Source of the DNA: Planctomycetota bacterium
GTDB lineage: Bacteria; Planctomycetota; Phycisphaerae; UBA1845
Assembly (NCBI GenBank): GCA_022561255.1
Contig: JADFRO010000008.1
Coordinates: 1-22,189, forward strand
DNA length: 22,189 bases
Direction of reading: 5' to 3'
Shown in pieces: positions 1-7,805 of this stretch. Positions within the stretch are counted from its first letter, which is position 1, and the number at the start of each line of letters is the position of its first letter. The position numbers and the translations under genes were made by a program. The notes under the pieces were generated by a model, which worked only from the letters and a program-made list of their open reading frames with translations, was not told where the DNA came from and made no database searches.

Positions 1-870
1 TTCCTGATCTTCTTCTCTTCGCTTCTGCTTACCGAGGTCGTTTTCACGACGGCACTGATAGCGCTTTGGTGGACGACGTGGCCCCTCGTAAGCCGCGACG
101 CTGTTCAACCAAAGATACGCCGCTGGCTCACCATAGCGGCGATGGCCACGCTTTGTGTTCATCTTCGAGAATCGAGTTTGGGCCTGATCGCCCTGACGCT
201 CGTTTTTACGCTTGCTTGCCGCCGATTCGACCGGAACGCGTGGATGGGAACCATCATCGTCGGCGGAGTGGTCGTAGCCTCGCTCGTTCCCTGGGCCGCA
301 AGAAACAAGAGCGTCACCGGGCAGTGGACCTGGCTTACGAACCGCGCGGGCATCTCTCTCTACGACGGAGTCGGTCCGCAGGCGACCGGCGCAAGCAATC
401 TCGCCGACCTCCAGCAGATGCCCGCCGTAGCCGAGCTCGACGAAACCGAGTGGAACCGCTATTTCCTCGACGCATCGTTCCGCGCCATCCGCTCCGACCC
501 CAGCCGTATACTCAACCTCGCCGTAGTGAAAGTGAAACGGATGTGGAATCCGTTTCCCAACGTCGACACGTATCAGTCCAGCGGCGTACGATTCATCTCC
601 GCAGCCTGGGCGTTTCCGACTTTTGCGCTCGCTCTCGCGGGCGTCTTCGTCCTACGATCGAACGACCGGCGCCAGGGGTTCCGCACCGCCGTCTATCTGC
701 TCCTACCCGCCCTCTACCTCACCGCACTGCACAGTTTGTTTGTCGGAAGCGTACGCTACCGCCTCCCAGCGATTCCCATGCTGGAAATCCTCTCCGCGAT
801 CGCGCTCACGACCCTATGGCAGCGCTTTAGCACAAAGGGTCGACAGCGTGAGCGAGACCGTTCCGCTTGA
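1..870 (+). CDS. GT-C / GT39-like polytopic membrane glycosyltransferase, C-terminal part (5' end outside the window)
   Basis: The reading frame is open from the first base and ends at TGA 868-870, so 289 C-terminal residues are visible and the true start lies upstream. The visible part alternates hydrophobic segments with short loops: residues about 1-27, 58-72, 84-97 and two or three more near the C-terminus. It carries a PWAARN sequence after a membrane segment at about residues 97-102, followed by a loop containing SLYDGVGPQATGAS. That arrangement is typical of bacterial relatives of dolichyl-phosphate-mannose mannosyltransferases (GT39/ArnT-like), which move sugars from polyprenyl-phosphate carriers outside the cytoplasmic membrane. 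The catalytic acidic residues of this fold sit in the first external loop, which is missing here, so activity cannot be judged. The next gene starts 67 bp downstream on the same strand. The family is fairly sure; the substrate is unknown. Confidence 0.75.
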   Translation, partial: FLIFFSSLLLTEVVFTTALIALWWTTWPLVSRDAVQPKIRRWLTIAAMATLCVHLRESSLGLIALTLVFTLACRRFDRNAWMGTIIVGGVVVASLVPWAARNKSVTGQWTWLTNRAGISLYDGVGPQATGASNLADLQQMPAVAELDETEWNRYFLDASFRAIRSDPSRILNLAVVKVKRMWNPFPNVDTYQSSGVRFISAAWAFPTFALALAGVFVLRSNDRRQGFRTAVYLLLPALYLTALHSLFVGSVRYRLPAIPMLEILSAIALTTLWQRFSTKGRQRERDRSA

Positions 871-937
871 CGCATCGCCGAACGTGGGCGACACTGCGCC
901 CGCTTAGCTGGGCGAGACGCCCTGGGGACGCACGCCG

Positions 938-3900
938 TTGTCAGCCGACCAAGAATCCACAACGATATCTCGAAGAAGACGTCGCAACCGGACCCTCGTA
1001 CTCGCCACCGCCCTACTCTGCGTACTCGGCGTCGCCGGAGCGATTGCCTACAACACCTACTCGAACCCCGAACGAATCCGCTCCGTCGCAGAGTCCTACC
1101 TCCAGCGTTTCACACCGCAGCGCGTAACCGTCGGGTCGGCGACGTTTTCCTTCCTCGAAGGCGTTCGCCTCTATAACGTCGCCGTTGCGAATTCCCCGAC
1201 AACGCCGAACGTTCCGGGATCGTCAACGCCGATATTCTTCGCCGAGGAGATTCGCCTCGAATACGACCCATGGCAGGCCATGCGCGGTCGACTCGCCATC
1301 CAATCGCTACTCGCCTTGTCGCCCACCTTCACGATTGTGCACGACGCCGCTACGCAGACCACGAATCTTTCCGATTTTCTTCGCCCAGGAGACCTTCTAC
1401 AACATAACCGCGACTTGAAATCGCCGACGATCGAATTGCGCGACGCGCGTGTCCGCGTGCTTTCCGTAGAACCCGAAGGTCTCCGTCCGGTTGAAGATCT
1501 TCACGTCACCATTCGCGCGCGACCCGACCCCTCCAACCCGTATGTGTACGACGTCGTCTGGCGAAGCAGCATCGACAATACCCAAGGCCACTCGCGAATC
1601 GACCTGGAAACCGGACAGATTCGCAACGTGCAGGGCGGACTTCCCGCCATGTCGATCGAAGCCGTCATGCTCGCAATCAACGCTAAGTACGACGGGGCCG
1701 GCGCACTCCGCGACCTGCTCGGCCTCAGCGGAACCGTGCGCGCCACGGACTACGATCTCGTCACAACCGCCGAGCCCGGCGATACCCGATCCGCTACGAT
1801 TGAACTGCTCAGCGCCTCCGTTTCCGTTCCGATCAACAGTGACGAAGCTGAGCTCGCGCCCGATCAGCGCTACCTTCGATTCGAAGACGTCGACGGCACG
1901 ATCGAGCTCCACGCCGAGCAAATTCGCGCATCGTTCACAGGATCGTTCCACGGTAGCGTGTGCAACGTGACCGTCACGCTACGCGGCGGCGACGGTAAAT
2001 GGACGTCACTGGACGACGTCGACTTCGAGGCCCAGCTTAGCGTTGAGCATCTCACGCTACCCCAAGGCAACGGCGACGCTCCGCCGGATGAACGCCGTTT
2101 CGTCCACGCCTGGCCACAGCTTACCCGGTTCTACGAACGATATAGCCCCACAGGCCCCGTCGATGTCGACATTCACGTGATCAAACGGGCTGGCCCGCAT
2201 GAGAAGCTCAACCTTCTCCACGCACTCGTCACCGCAAAAGGTGGATCCGCCTCGTTCCATCGTTACCCCTATCGCGGTGATGGGCTTACGGGCACGGTCG
2301 AGTTCACACCGGAGAGAATCACGATCCACGATCTCTGCGGCCACCGCGCCGGCGGAACGATCTGCGTTGCTGGACACTTCGACACTTCGTCACAATCCGC
2401 ACCGGCGAGCGTAACGGTGAGCGCAACGGCCGTCCCCGTCGACGACGATCTCTACCGCGCCCTGGGCTCTCGATACGCCGGTCTGCGCGAACGCTTCGCA
2501 CCCGAGGGCAAGATCGGGCTCCACATCTCCATGATCCGCACACCGGGCGAGGGCGACCCGGCAAAGAATTGGACGACACGGACGACCGTCACCTTCGACG
2601 ACCTGAACGCTACGTACTCACACTTCCCTTATCCGCTCGAACATCTCGCAGGCAGCCTGCTGATCAAGCGCCACCACGTTGACCTGCTGGGAGTCACCGG
2701 CCAAGCGGGGACGGGCAACTTCCGGCTCGCCGGTTCGATCGAATTCGCTGACCGCGGCATTGTGTCCGACATCGATCTGCGCGTGTCCGCCAAGAGCGTT
2801 TCGTTCGACCAAAAACTTTACGACGCCTTGCCGCCGGAGTTCGCAAGCCAACTGGCTACGCTCAATCCCGACGGGACTTTCAACGTTGAAACAACCCTGA
2901 CGAAAGGTCACGGCGATACTGACATCGACCAACGATCCACCGTGAACCTCAACGGCGCCTCCATGCGCCACGAGGCGTTTCCGATACGACTCACCGATAT
3001 CATCGGCCGAGTTGATTTGCGCCCCGGCGAGATCACGCTTTCGGACATCTCCGCGCGCTACCGCGGGGCCGCCATCTCCGCCGACGGAACGCTCACCAGC
3101 GGCATCGCGCCGGAGCTAAAGCTCACGCTCGGATGTCGCAACCTGTCACTCGACGATGACCTGATCGCCGCATCCCCCTTACGACTGCGCGAGGCCCTCA
3201 CGACTTGGCGCGTGGACGGACCGATCGCAGCCGATGTGTTCCTGACCACCGATCCGAAAAGCTCCGATGGCACGCTCACCTACCGCGCAGAGGTGACACT
3301 TAACGACGTAACCGTCTCGCACTCGATGTTTCCGATTCCGTTCGAACACGTGAACGCGAATCTGGTGCTGGATGATTCGGGCGTACATTCGGATGACGTA
3401 ACGGCCGATTACGCCGGCGCCTCCATCCACGCCACGATCCACACGGAAACGACCACGAACGCCGAAAAGGGAACGATCACCGTCACAGCCACCGGCGTCG
3501 TCCTCGGCGACGCGCTTCGCGGCATTTTGTCACCAAACGCCCAATCCACCTGGGACCGGATCAAACCCCGTGGGAAGATAGACGCGACCCTCGAAGAATT
3601 GGAGTTCCAACGACCCGTTGGCGGCGGGCCCACCCAGTGGTATCTCAAAGGATCGGTCACACTGAACGACGTTTCGCTCGACGGCGTCGCCCAAAGCGAG
3701 CACCTATCTGGTTCCGTAACCATCACCGGAGCGATCGCCGATCGCAGCGGCGGCACGATACTTTCGGGAAACCTGCATCTTGACACCGCACACATTCTCG
3801 ATCGGCGTATAACGGACGCGACAGGCGCCTGGACCTTCGCCCGCTCCGCATTGGGGCACGGTCGCCTCGCGTTCACAGACTTCGTCGCATCGCTCTACGA

Positions 3901-4567
3901 CGGACGCCTCACCGCGAACTCGGAGATTCTCTTCGGTCCCGACGGCGCAAAGTACAACATGACCGCCCTGGTCCACGATGTGCAGCTCGCCCCCTTCATC
4001 CACGCCGGGGCAGATCCTTCCGCACCGCATTCGACCGACGATCCGCATCTCGGCGTCCGCGGGCGCCTCCATGCCAACCTCTACCTGTCCGGAGACATCG
4101 ATGATCGAACCTCGCGCAAAGGGGGAGGCCGTCTCGAACTCGTCGACGGCTTCATCCATCGCCTGCCCATCATCATGGCGATCTTCAATGTACTGGACCT
4201 TTCGCTGCCCGGCGACCAGGCGTTCGAGGATGCCGAAACGGCCTTCTTTGTTGTTGGCGACAGGGTTCAACTCGACGACATCGTGCTGCGCGGTGGCGTC
4301 CTGGCGCTCGTCGGATCAGGCACCGTTAGGTTGCCCGAGCTCGCGCTCGATCTAAGGCTCGTCAACGTGACTGCGGAGGGTTACACACGACTGCTCATCT
4401 TTACCGACGTGATCGAGGCCGTGTCCAAAGAACTCGTCGAGTTGCGCGTTACCGGACCGCTTTCGCAGCCGACAGTCACGCCCTACCCACTGCCGAGAAT
4501 CAGCGACGAACTAAGACGATTGTTTCAGCGGAAAAAACCCAGGAAGGTCACCGCCCCAGGATCCTAA
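938..4567 (+). CDS. AsmA-like (YhdP/TamB-type) large envelope protein with internal ~118-residue repeats
   Basis: The protein has 1209 residues. A basic N-terminus (five consecutive Arg at 12-16) precedes one membrane segment at about 19-38, so the rest should lie outside the cytoplasmic membrane. From about residue 400 to 950 a unit recurs five times, roughly every 118 residues. Each unit has a P-x-G-x-I/V strand, then a V-T-L-N-D-V-like strand, then usually F/Y-P-x followed by a GAxIxxxG-like strand. The C-terminal 170 residues read as the AsmA-like C-terminal domain (GRLELVDGFIHRLPI at about 1064-1078, then a GSGTVRLPELALDLRL-like stretch). AsmA-like proteins of Gram-negative bacteria are thought to carry phospholipids between inner and outer membranes; that role here is inferred from the family. 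The chosen start is TTG at 938 with GGGGA at 924-928, 9 nt upstream. No in-frame ATG lies between it and the membrane segment. The gene is convergent with rplT. Confidence 0.8.
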   Translation: MSADQESTTISRRRRRNRTLVLATALLCVLGVAGAIAYNTYSNPERIRSVAESYLQRFTPQRVTVGSATFSFLEGVRLYNVAVANSPTTPNVPGSSTPIFFAEEIRLEYDPWQAMRGRLAIQSLLALSPTFTIVHDAATQTTNLSDFLRPGDLLQHNRDLKSPTIELRDARVRVLSVEPEGLRPVEDLHVTIRARPDPSNPYVYDVVWRSSIDNTQGHSRIDLETGQIRNVQGGLPAMSIEAVMLAINAKYDGAGALRDLLGLSGTVRATDYDLVTTAEPGDTRSATIELLSASVSVPINSDEAELAPDQRYLRFEDVDGTIELHAEQIRASFTGSFHGSVCNVTVTLRGGDGKWTSLDDVDFEAQLSVEHLTLPQGNGDAPPDERRFVHAWPQLTRFYERYSPTGPVDVDIHVIKRAGPHEKLNLLHALVTAKGGSASFHRYPYRGDGLTGTVEFTPERITIHDLCGHRAGGTICVAGHFDTSSQSAPASVTVSATAVPVDDDLYRALGSRYAGLRERFAPEGKIGLHISMIRTPGEGDPAKNWTTRTTVTFDDLNATYSHFPYPLEHLAGSLLIKRHHVDLLGVTGQAGTGNFRLAGSIEFADRGIVSDIDLRVSAKSVSFDQKLYDALPPEFASQLATLNPDGTFNVETTLTKGHGDTDIDQRSTVNLNGASMRHEAFPIRLTDIIGRVDLRPGEITLSDISARYRGAAISADGTLTSGIAPELKLTLGCRNLSLDDDLIAASPLRLREALTTWRVDGPIAADVFLTTDPKSSDGTLTYRAEVTLNDVTVSHSMFPIPFEHVNANLVLDDSGVHSDDVTADYAGASIHATIHTETTTNAEKGTITVTATGVVLGDALRGILSPNAQSTWDRIKPRGKIDATLEELEFQRPVGGGPTQWYLKGSVTLNDVSLDGVAQSEHLSGSVTITGAIADRSGGTILSGNLHLDTAHILDRRITDATGAWTFARSALGHGRLAFTDFVASLYDGRLTANSEILFGPDGAKYNMTALVHDVQLAPFIHAGADPSAPHSTDDPHLGVRGRLHANLYLSGDIDDRTSRKGGGRLELVDGFIHRLPIIMAIFNVLDLSLPGDQAFEDAETAFFVVGDRVQLDDIVLRGGVLALVGSGTVRLPELALDLRLVNVTAEGYTRLLIFTDVIEAVSKELVELRVTGPLSQPTVTPYPLPRISDELRRLFQRKKPRKVTAPGS

Positions 4568-4589
4568 GAGGAACCGTTGGACGTCGCGA

Positions 4590-4614
4590 CCGGGAGGATG
4601 AAGCAGATGCCCGG
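4590..4614. terminator. Weak hairpin between the convergent AsmA-like and rplT genes
   Basis: CCGGG at 4590-4594 can pair with CCCGG at 4610-4614 across a 15-nt loop in the 52-bp gap between two convergent genes. No T-tract follows on either strand, so this is at best a weak or factor-assisted bidirectional terminator. Confidence 0.2.
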
Positions 4615-4619
4615 AGGCA

Positions 4620-4991
4620 CTACGCGGCCACGCTTTGAGATTGATGCTTCTTGGCAACTTCAACGAGGACATCGAAGTCCGCAGGCGCTGCGATCGCCAT
4701 TTCGCTCAGCATCTTGCGGTTCACTTCCACACCCGCAACGGAGAGCCCGAAGATGAACCGACTGTAGCGGATACCACGCATCCGACACGCAGCCGTCAAT
4801 CGCGTAATCCACAGAGCACGGAAGTCCCGCTTACGACGCCGGCGATCCCGATAGGCGTTCGTACCCGCACGAAGGACGGCTTCCTTGGCCAAGCGCCATC
4901 GGTTGCCCGACGGGCCACGGTAACCCCGCACCTCCCTGAAAAGGCGAACCTTCTTGCGATGTCTAGCCGCCCCACATCTCGCTCTGCTCAT
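4620..4991 (-). CDS. rplT: 50S ribosomal protein L20
   Basis: The 123-residue protein has the L20 pattern throughout: a basic N-terminus with RHRKKVRLFREVRGYRG, then AYRDRRRRKRDFRALWITR at about 46-64, then GIRYSRFIFGLSVAGVEVNRKMLS. L20 binds 23S rRNA early in large-subunit assembly and in many bacteria represses its own operon. The length is close to the usual 115-120; the C-terminus runs a few residues longer. ATG at 4991 is preceded by AGGAG about 10 nt upstream. It follows rpmI by 50 bp on the same strand and is very probably cotranscribed with it. pheS, a frequent downstream neighbour, is absent: the next gene is convergent. Confidence 0.97.
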   Translation of the reverse strand: MSRARCGAARHRKKVRLFREVRGYRGPSGNRWRLAKEAVLRAGTNAYRDRRRRKRDFRALWITRLTAACRMRGIRYSRFIFGLSVAGVEVNRKMLSEMAIAAPADFDVLVEVAKKHQSQSVAA

Positions 4992-5041
4992 GGCCTGTCA
5001 ACTCCTCGCGCTTCAACGCGGCGTGAAACCCTGTTGTGCTC

Positions 5042-5239
5042 CTACGCCCCGCCCAACGCGATCTTGATTCGGTGTTGAATACCGCCCTTAAGGATAGCCA
5101 GCTTGCGCATTCTGCGACAGCGGTTCCCGCTTTTCCCACTCATCAGGTGGCCGGAGTTGGCGCGTTTGTACTTGACCTTGCCGTTCGCCGTAATCTTAAC
5201 ACGCTTCTTGAGGCCTTTGTGTGTCTTCATTTTCGGCAT
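5042..5239 (-). CDS. rpmI: 50S ribosomal protein L35
   Basis: The 65-residue protein begins MPKMKTHKGLKKRVKIT and contains HLMSGKSGNRCRRMRK, the hallmark L35 sequence. It is a small basic protein of the large ribosomal subunit. The start is ATG at 5239 rather than the GTG one codon upstream, because AGGAG lies 7 nt before the ATG and the protein then begins with the conserved MPKMKT. It is the first gene of an rpmI-rplT pair. infC, which usually precedes rpmI, is not upstream; a HAD-like gene is there instead, and a promoter candidate lies at 5315-5342. Confidence 0.97.
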   Translation of the reverse strand: MPKMKTHKGLKKRVKITANGKVKYKRANSGHLMSGKSGNRCRRMRKLAILKGGIQHRIKIALGGA

Positions 5240-5314
5240 CACGCAACTCCTAACAACTCAAACCATCCGGCCCAAGATTTCGCCTACTCCAGGCCAAGGC
5301 CGTCAGAGTCCCAC

Positions 5315-5342
5315 ATTGTACGGCTTTAGGCGGCCGTCGCAA
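5315..5342 (-). promoter_or_regulatory. Probable sigma-70-type promoter of rpmI-rplT
   Basis: On the minus strand, TTGCGA (5342-5337) is followed after 16 bp by TACAAT (5320-5315). Transcription would start near 5308 and give an untranslated leader of about 70 nt before rpmI. The leader has room for an autoregulatory L20 site, but I cannot identify one by eye. The rpmE promoter candidate at 20246-20273 has the same TTGC-type -35 and the same 16-bp spacer. Confidence 0.5.
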
Positions 5343-5385
5343 CCACCGATGTCGCCCGATCTGGGACCGTCATCGGTCTGAGCCA

Positions 5386-6054
5386 TCACCCCAACGGCGG
5401 CGGCAGCAGCCCAGCCCGAATCAGCTCACCACAACCAGCCCGAAGCTCGGCCAAAAGCTCGCCAACCCCCTTGAGTACCACGCTCGCCCCGGCTTGATGA
5501 AGCCTGGAAACGCCGCACGCACCGCAGGAAAGCCCCACACAAAACAGATCCGCCTCGCCGCAAGCCCGCACCAGAGAATCGCTGGCAGCCACGACCACCG
5601 TCCGCTCATCACCCCCGGCCAGCATCCTCAATTCGCCCGGCCGGCGCCGAGCGTCCTCGCTGAGTCGCTCCACTTGCCGAAAAAACCGCACGAGCTCGAG
5701 CCGCTGTAGATTGGACTTTCGGGCCGCTACGTTGCTCCCGAGCGTCACGAGTGTACAGGTGCCGTACTCCGCCAGCCCCGCCAGGATGGCTGCAACGCCC
5801 GCGTGGGGCTCGTAAGTCGCGACAACTGAGTCCGACTCGATCTCTTCGTCGAACCGCCTCCAATAGTCCGCAACCTTGGTGTCCCCCGCACCGGGCAGGA
5901 TTTCACCCCCCCTATCCTTCGCTCGCGTCATTCGCCTGAAGGTGGCTTGATCGAGCCGCGACCATCCGACCCGCTTCGCCACGACTTCATGGGCCGTGAA
6001 AAAGACGGGGAGCACATCAACGATGGGTCCGTCGAACTCAATGATGAACCGCAT
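5386..6054 (-). CDS. HAD-superfamily protein with degenerate catalytic motifs
   Basis: The 222-residue protein has the size and layout of a phosphoglycolate-phosphatase-like HAD protein: motif I at the N-terminus, a helical cap region, LVTLGSN (motif II position) near residue 103, a Lys-containing ARKSN just after it, and VVVAASDSL in place of motif IV. Motif I reads IIEFDGPIVD where catalytic HADs have hhhhDxDGT. The nucleophilic Asp is therefore Glu6 and the Thr is Pro10; only the second Asp (Asp8) is kept. Motif IV has SD instead of GD. Classical phosphatase activity through an aspartyl-phosphate is unlikely, and the protein may bind a ligand or act structurally. ATG at 6054 has a good GAGGTG 8 nt upstream. 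It lies upstream of rpmI on the same strand, but rpmI has its own promoter candidate. Confidence 0.7.
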   Translation of the reverse strand: MRFIIEFDGPIVDVLPVFFTAHEVVAKRVGWSRLDQATFRRMTRAKDRGGEILPGAGDTKVADYWRRFDEEIESDSVVATYEPHAGVAAILAGLAEYGTCTLVTLGSNVAARKSNLQRLELVRFFRQVERLSEDARRRPGELRMLAGGDERTVVVAASDSLVRACGEADLFCVGLSCGACGVSRLHQAGASVVLKGVGELLAELRAGCGELIRAGLLPPPLG

Positions 6055-6204
6055 GTCGCCACACCTCGTCCCGCGTCACCTTTGCCGTAAAATAACCGCT
6101 TGCGTCGTGCTTGCAACGCCGTCTCCGGCGGGAAGATCGCCGCGTCCGCAACGTCACCGGCGACGGGGCCACGCGTAGAACACCCGGGGGCAACCTCGGC
6201 GCAT

Positions 6205-6238
6205 ACGAAAGGGACGACCCCCCAGTGGGAGCCGTCCC
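6205..6238 (-). terminator. Intrinsic-type terminator behind the basic six-Cys gene
   Basis: On the minus strand GGGACG (6238-6233) pairs with CGTCCC (6216-6211). An inner CCC/GGG pairing lies between them, and TTTCGT follows immediately (6210-6205). It lies about 70 bp past the stop codon of the minus-strand gene ending at 6305, so it is well placed to end that transcript. The T-tract is short. Confidence 0.55.
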
Positions 6239-6304
6239 TCGATTCGTCGATGTCTTTTTCCCGTAGATGACGCGGGCGCCACCCAAAGGCATTCCGCCAA
6301 CAGC

Positions 6305-6808
6305 TTAGAAGGGGAAGTTAAACACCTTGCCCTTGCACGTCGGGGACGTGACAACCATAAACGAACCGCTCTTGGTGCGGGCAACGGCCTTGATCGTGCC
6401 CTTTCCGAACTTTGCCGTAAGAACGTTCTTGCACGTCGCGGGGCTGGCGGTCTTGTTGTTGAAAGCCTTGTTCTTCGCACGGGCCCAACGCGAAACTTGC
6501 GTGGCGCTGCACGTCTGGATGACTGCGCCCTTGTTGATCCAGTTGCTGAACGTGTTCAGCGTCGCAGTGGAGGGACGACCGAAAGAAGCCTTGCCCTTGG
6601 TCTGGTTGCACAGCGTCCTGAAGGAGTTGATCTTGTTCTCGAAGGTCGTGCACCAACCCTTGTAACCCGACGCACAGCCCGTGACACTCGTCTTGCTCGT
6701 CTTGCGACCTGGCTTGGTCCAGTTACTGCTGTTGTCAAAACCGTAGCTGAACGACTTGTTGTTCGAACGCGTGCGTGAACCGCTGCGTCCTCTGTAGGAA
6801 GTTGCCAT
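6305..6808 (-). CDS. Very basic, six-cysteine protein of unknown function
   Basis: I do not recognise this family. The 167 residues contain about 29 Lys+Arg but only two acidic residues (one Asp, one Glu), giving a net charge near +27. Asn, Ser, Thr and Gly are abundant. The N-terminus is a Ser/Arg/Gly-rich tail (YRGRSGSRTRSNN), followed by a more globular part with six Cys and several Trp. There is no signal peptide or membrane segment. ATG at 6808 has GGAG 8 nt upstream; a TTG directly before it is less likely. Every Lys and Asn codon I read is AAG or AAC, while neighbouring genes also use AAA, which hints at strong expression. The charge suggests a nucleic-acid-binding or other polyanion-binding role, but that is inference. 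A terminator lies downstream at 6205-6238, so it is probably transcribed alone. Confidence 0.75.
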   Translation of the reverse strand: MATSYRGRSGSRTRSNNKSFSYGFDNSSNWTKPGRKTSKTSVTGCASGYKGWCTTFENKINSFRTLCNQTKGKASFGRPSTATLNTFSNWINKGAVIQTCSATQVSRWARAKNKAFNNKTASPATCKNVLTAKFGKGTIKAVARTKSGSFMVVTSPTCKGKVFNFPF

Positions 6809-7235
6809 CAATTTTTCTCCAAAAAGTTCTAAGGTTCCTGTCGGACACCCGACGTTGGGCTACATCGGAGCGCACGCGAAGCCTCTTGAGAAACCCGTAC
6901 GAAAGTGTTACCCCAATCGAACGGGCGCCTTGCAGCCTCCGACCAACGACTTTCGGACGCCAACGGTTTCAACGCCATCGCGCGTGAACCAAAAAACGGC
7001 TGTACCGGACTGGAAATGGTGATTTTTCGGGGTCTTACAGTAACCTTATCGCACTACGCGACCGTAGCGAAAACGCAACAACGGCGTAGCGCGCGCACAA
7101 ACAGACGCAATCAAAAATTCTTGAGAAAAGGGGAAAAATGTGCGGGCGAGAGCGCGAACCGCGCTGCTTCATGCGCAACGATTGCAAACGAGCAACGGAC
7201 CCTACGGCGTACGGTCGACCCGCCGCTCGGGTGGT
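6809..7235. other. 427-bp gap between the ECF sigma gene and the basic six-Cys gene
   Basis: No convincing gene lies here. On the minus strand this is the upstream region and leader of the basic six-Cys gene. It contains its ribosome binding site (GGAG, about 6820-6817) and a short hairpin, GTCGG (6840-6844) with CCGAC (6849-6853) across ACAC. It is richer in A and T than the flanking genes between about 7010 and 7140. I could not pick a promoter with confidence. Small frames reading on the plus strand look non-coding. Confidence 0.5.
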
Positions 7236-7805
7236 CTACGTATCCAGCAATCCGGAAGCGTGCTCGCGGAGCTTACGCATTCCCTCGAACAGACGTGATT
7301 TCACGACAGACTCGGGCAGTTCCAAAACCTCGGCGATCTCCGACCGCGACAAATCCTCAACGTAGCGTAGCCGCAGCACCTCGCGGTGTTCTTCCGCCAG
7401 TGCTTGCACGAGTTCCACCAGGCGCAAGCGTTCCTCATCCCGCGCGAGCCGCGTCAGATGACCCGTCAAAGCCGTGTAGACCTGTGACGCGTCCGCCAAC
7501 GTCCGATCACCCTTTCGCCCTCCGCGATCGCGCACCCGGTTGAGACAGTGGTTCCTGGCAACTTTGTAAAGCCAAGGCCGGAACGAATCGGGCACCACCT
7601 CGGCGCCCACAACGTTCAGAAAGATCTCCTGGACCGCATCTTCCGCTTCCTCGACGCTGCCGACGTACCCCCAGCAAAAGCGCACAAGGGCTACCCGATA
7701 TCGCTCGTCAAGCAGCCTCGCCGCCTCCGGGCTTTTAGCGCGAAGGCTGGTCACCAGCACAGTCGTACACTGCCCCCCGTCGTCCTGCCTTGGTAGCTCA
7801 GCCAC
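7236..7805 (-). CDS. ECF-type RNA polymerase sigma factor (sigma-70 family)
   Basis: The 189-residue protein has the two-domain ECF layout. Sigma region 2 spans about residues 28-95 (RYRVALVRFCWGYVGSVEEA, DAVQEIFLNVV, FRPWLYKVARNHCLNRVRD). A short linker leads to region 4 at about 120-185 (LAEEHREVLRLRYVEDLSRS, then EIAEVLELPESVVKSRLFEG), which is the -35-binding helix-turn-helix. ECF factors direct RNA polymerase to a small regulon when released from inhibition. No separate anti-sigma gene is adjacent. The gene 174 bp upstream on the same strand is a Ser/Thr kinase with an anti-sigma-like zinc motif, so control by binding or phosphorylation is plausible. The start is GTG at 7805, with GGGG about 10 nt upstream; in-frame GTG codons 15 and 17 codons later are alternatives. 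Confidence 0.9.
   Translation of the reverse strand: MAELPRQDDGGQCTTVLVTSLRAKSPEAARLLDERYRVALVRFCWGYVGSVEEAEDAVQEIFLNVVGAEVVPDSFRPWLYKVARNHCLNRVRDRGGRKGDRTLADASQVYTALTGHLTRLARDEERLRLVELVQALAEEHREVLRLRYVEDLSRSEIAEVLELPESVVKSRLFEGMRKLREHASGLLDT

Noticed and set aside
66..830. 254-codon plus-strand frame overlapping the GT39-like gene
   Set aside because: The overlapping frame that runs from base 1 to 870 encodes clear membrane segments and GT39-like motifs; this one is Arg/Pro-rich and lacks protein-like character.
6327..6665. 112-codon hydrophobic frame antisense to the basic six-Cys gene
   Set aside because: Its Leu/Val content comes directly from the AAG/AAC codons of the sense gene. It has no ribosome binding site, while the sense gene has one plus a terminator.
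6823..6840. GGAAC on the minus strand as an ECF-type -35 for the basic six-Cys gene
   Set aside because: A -10 at the needed spacing would fall on the gene's own Shine-Dalgarno, putting the transcription start at or after the ribosome binding site.
7210..7240. Possible terminator right after the ECF sigma gene
   Set aside because: Only about four strong base pairs (GACC/GGTC) with no T-tract, indistinguishable from chance in GC-rich DNA.
7138..7365. Small plus-strand frame with a good Shine-Dalgarno-like AAGGGG before its ATG
   Set aside because: The ribosome-binding-site match is real, but the peptide runs antisense into the sigma gene's conserved region 4 and shows no protein-like pattern.
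6905..7543. 212-codon plus-strand frame across the 427-bp gap and the sigma gene
   Set aside because: More than half is antisense to the ECF sigma factor, and the translation is Arg/Pro/Ala-rich without domain or homology features.
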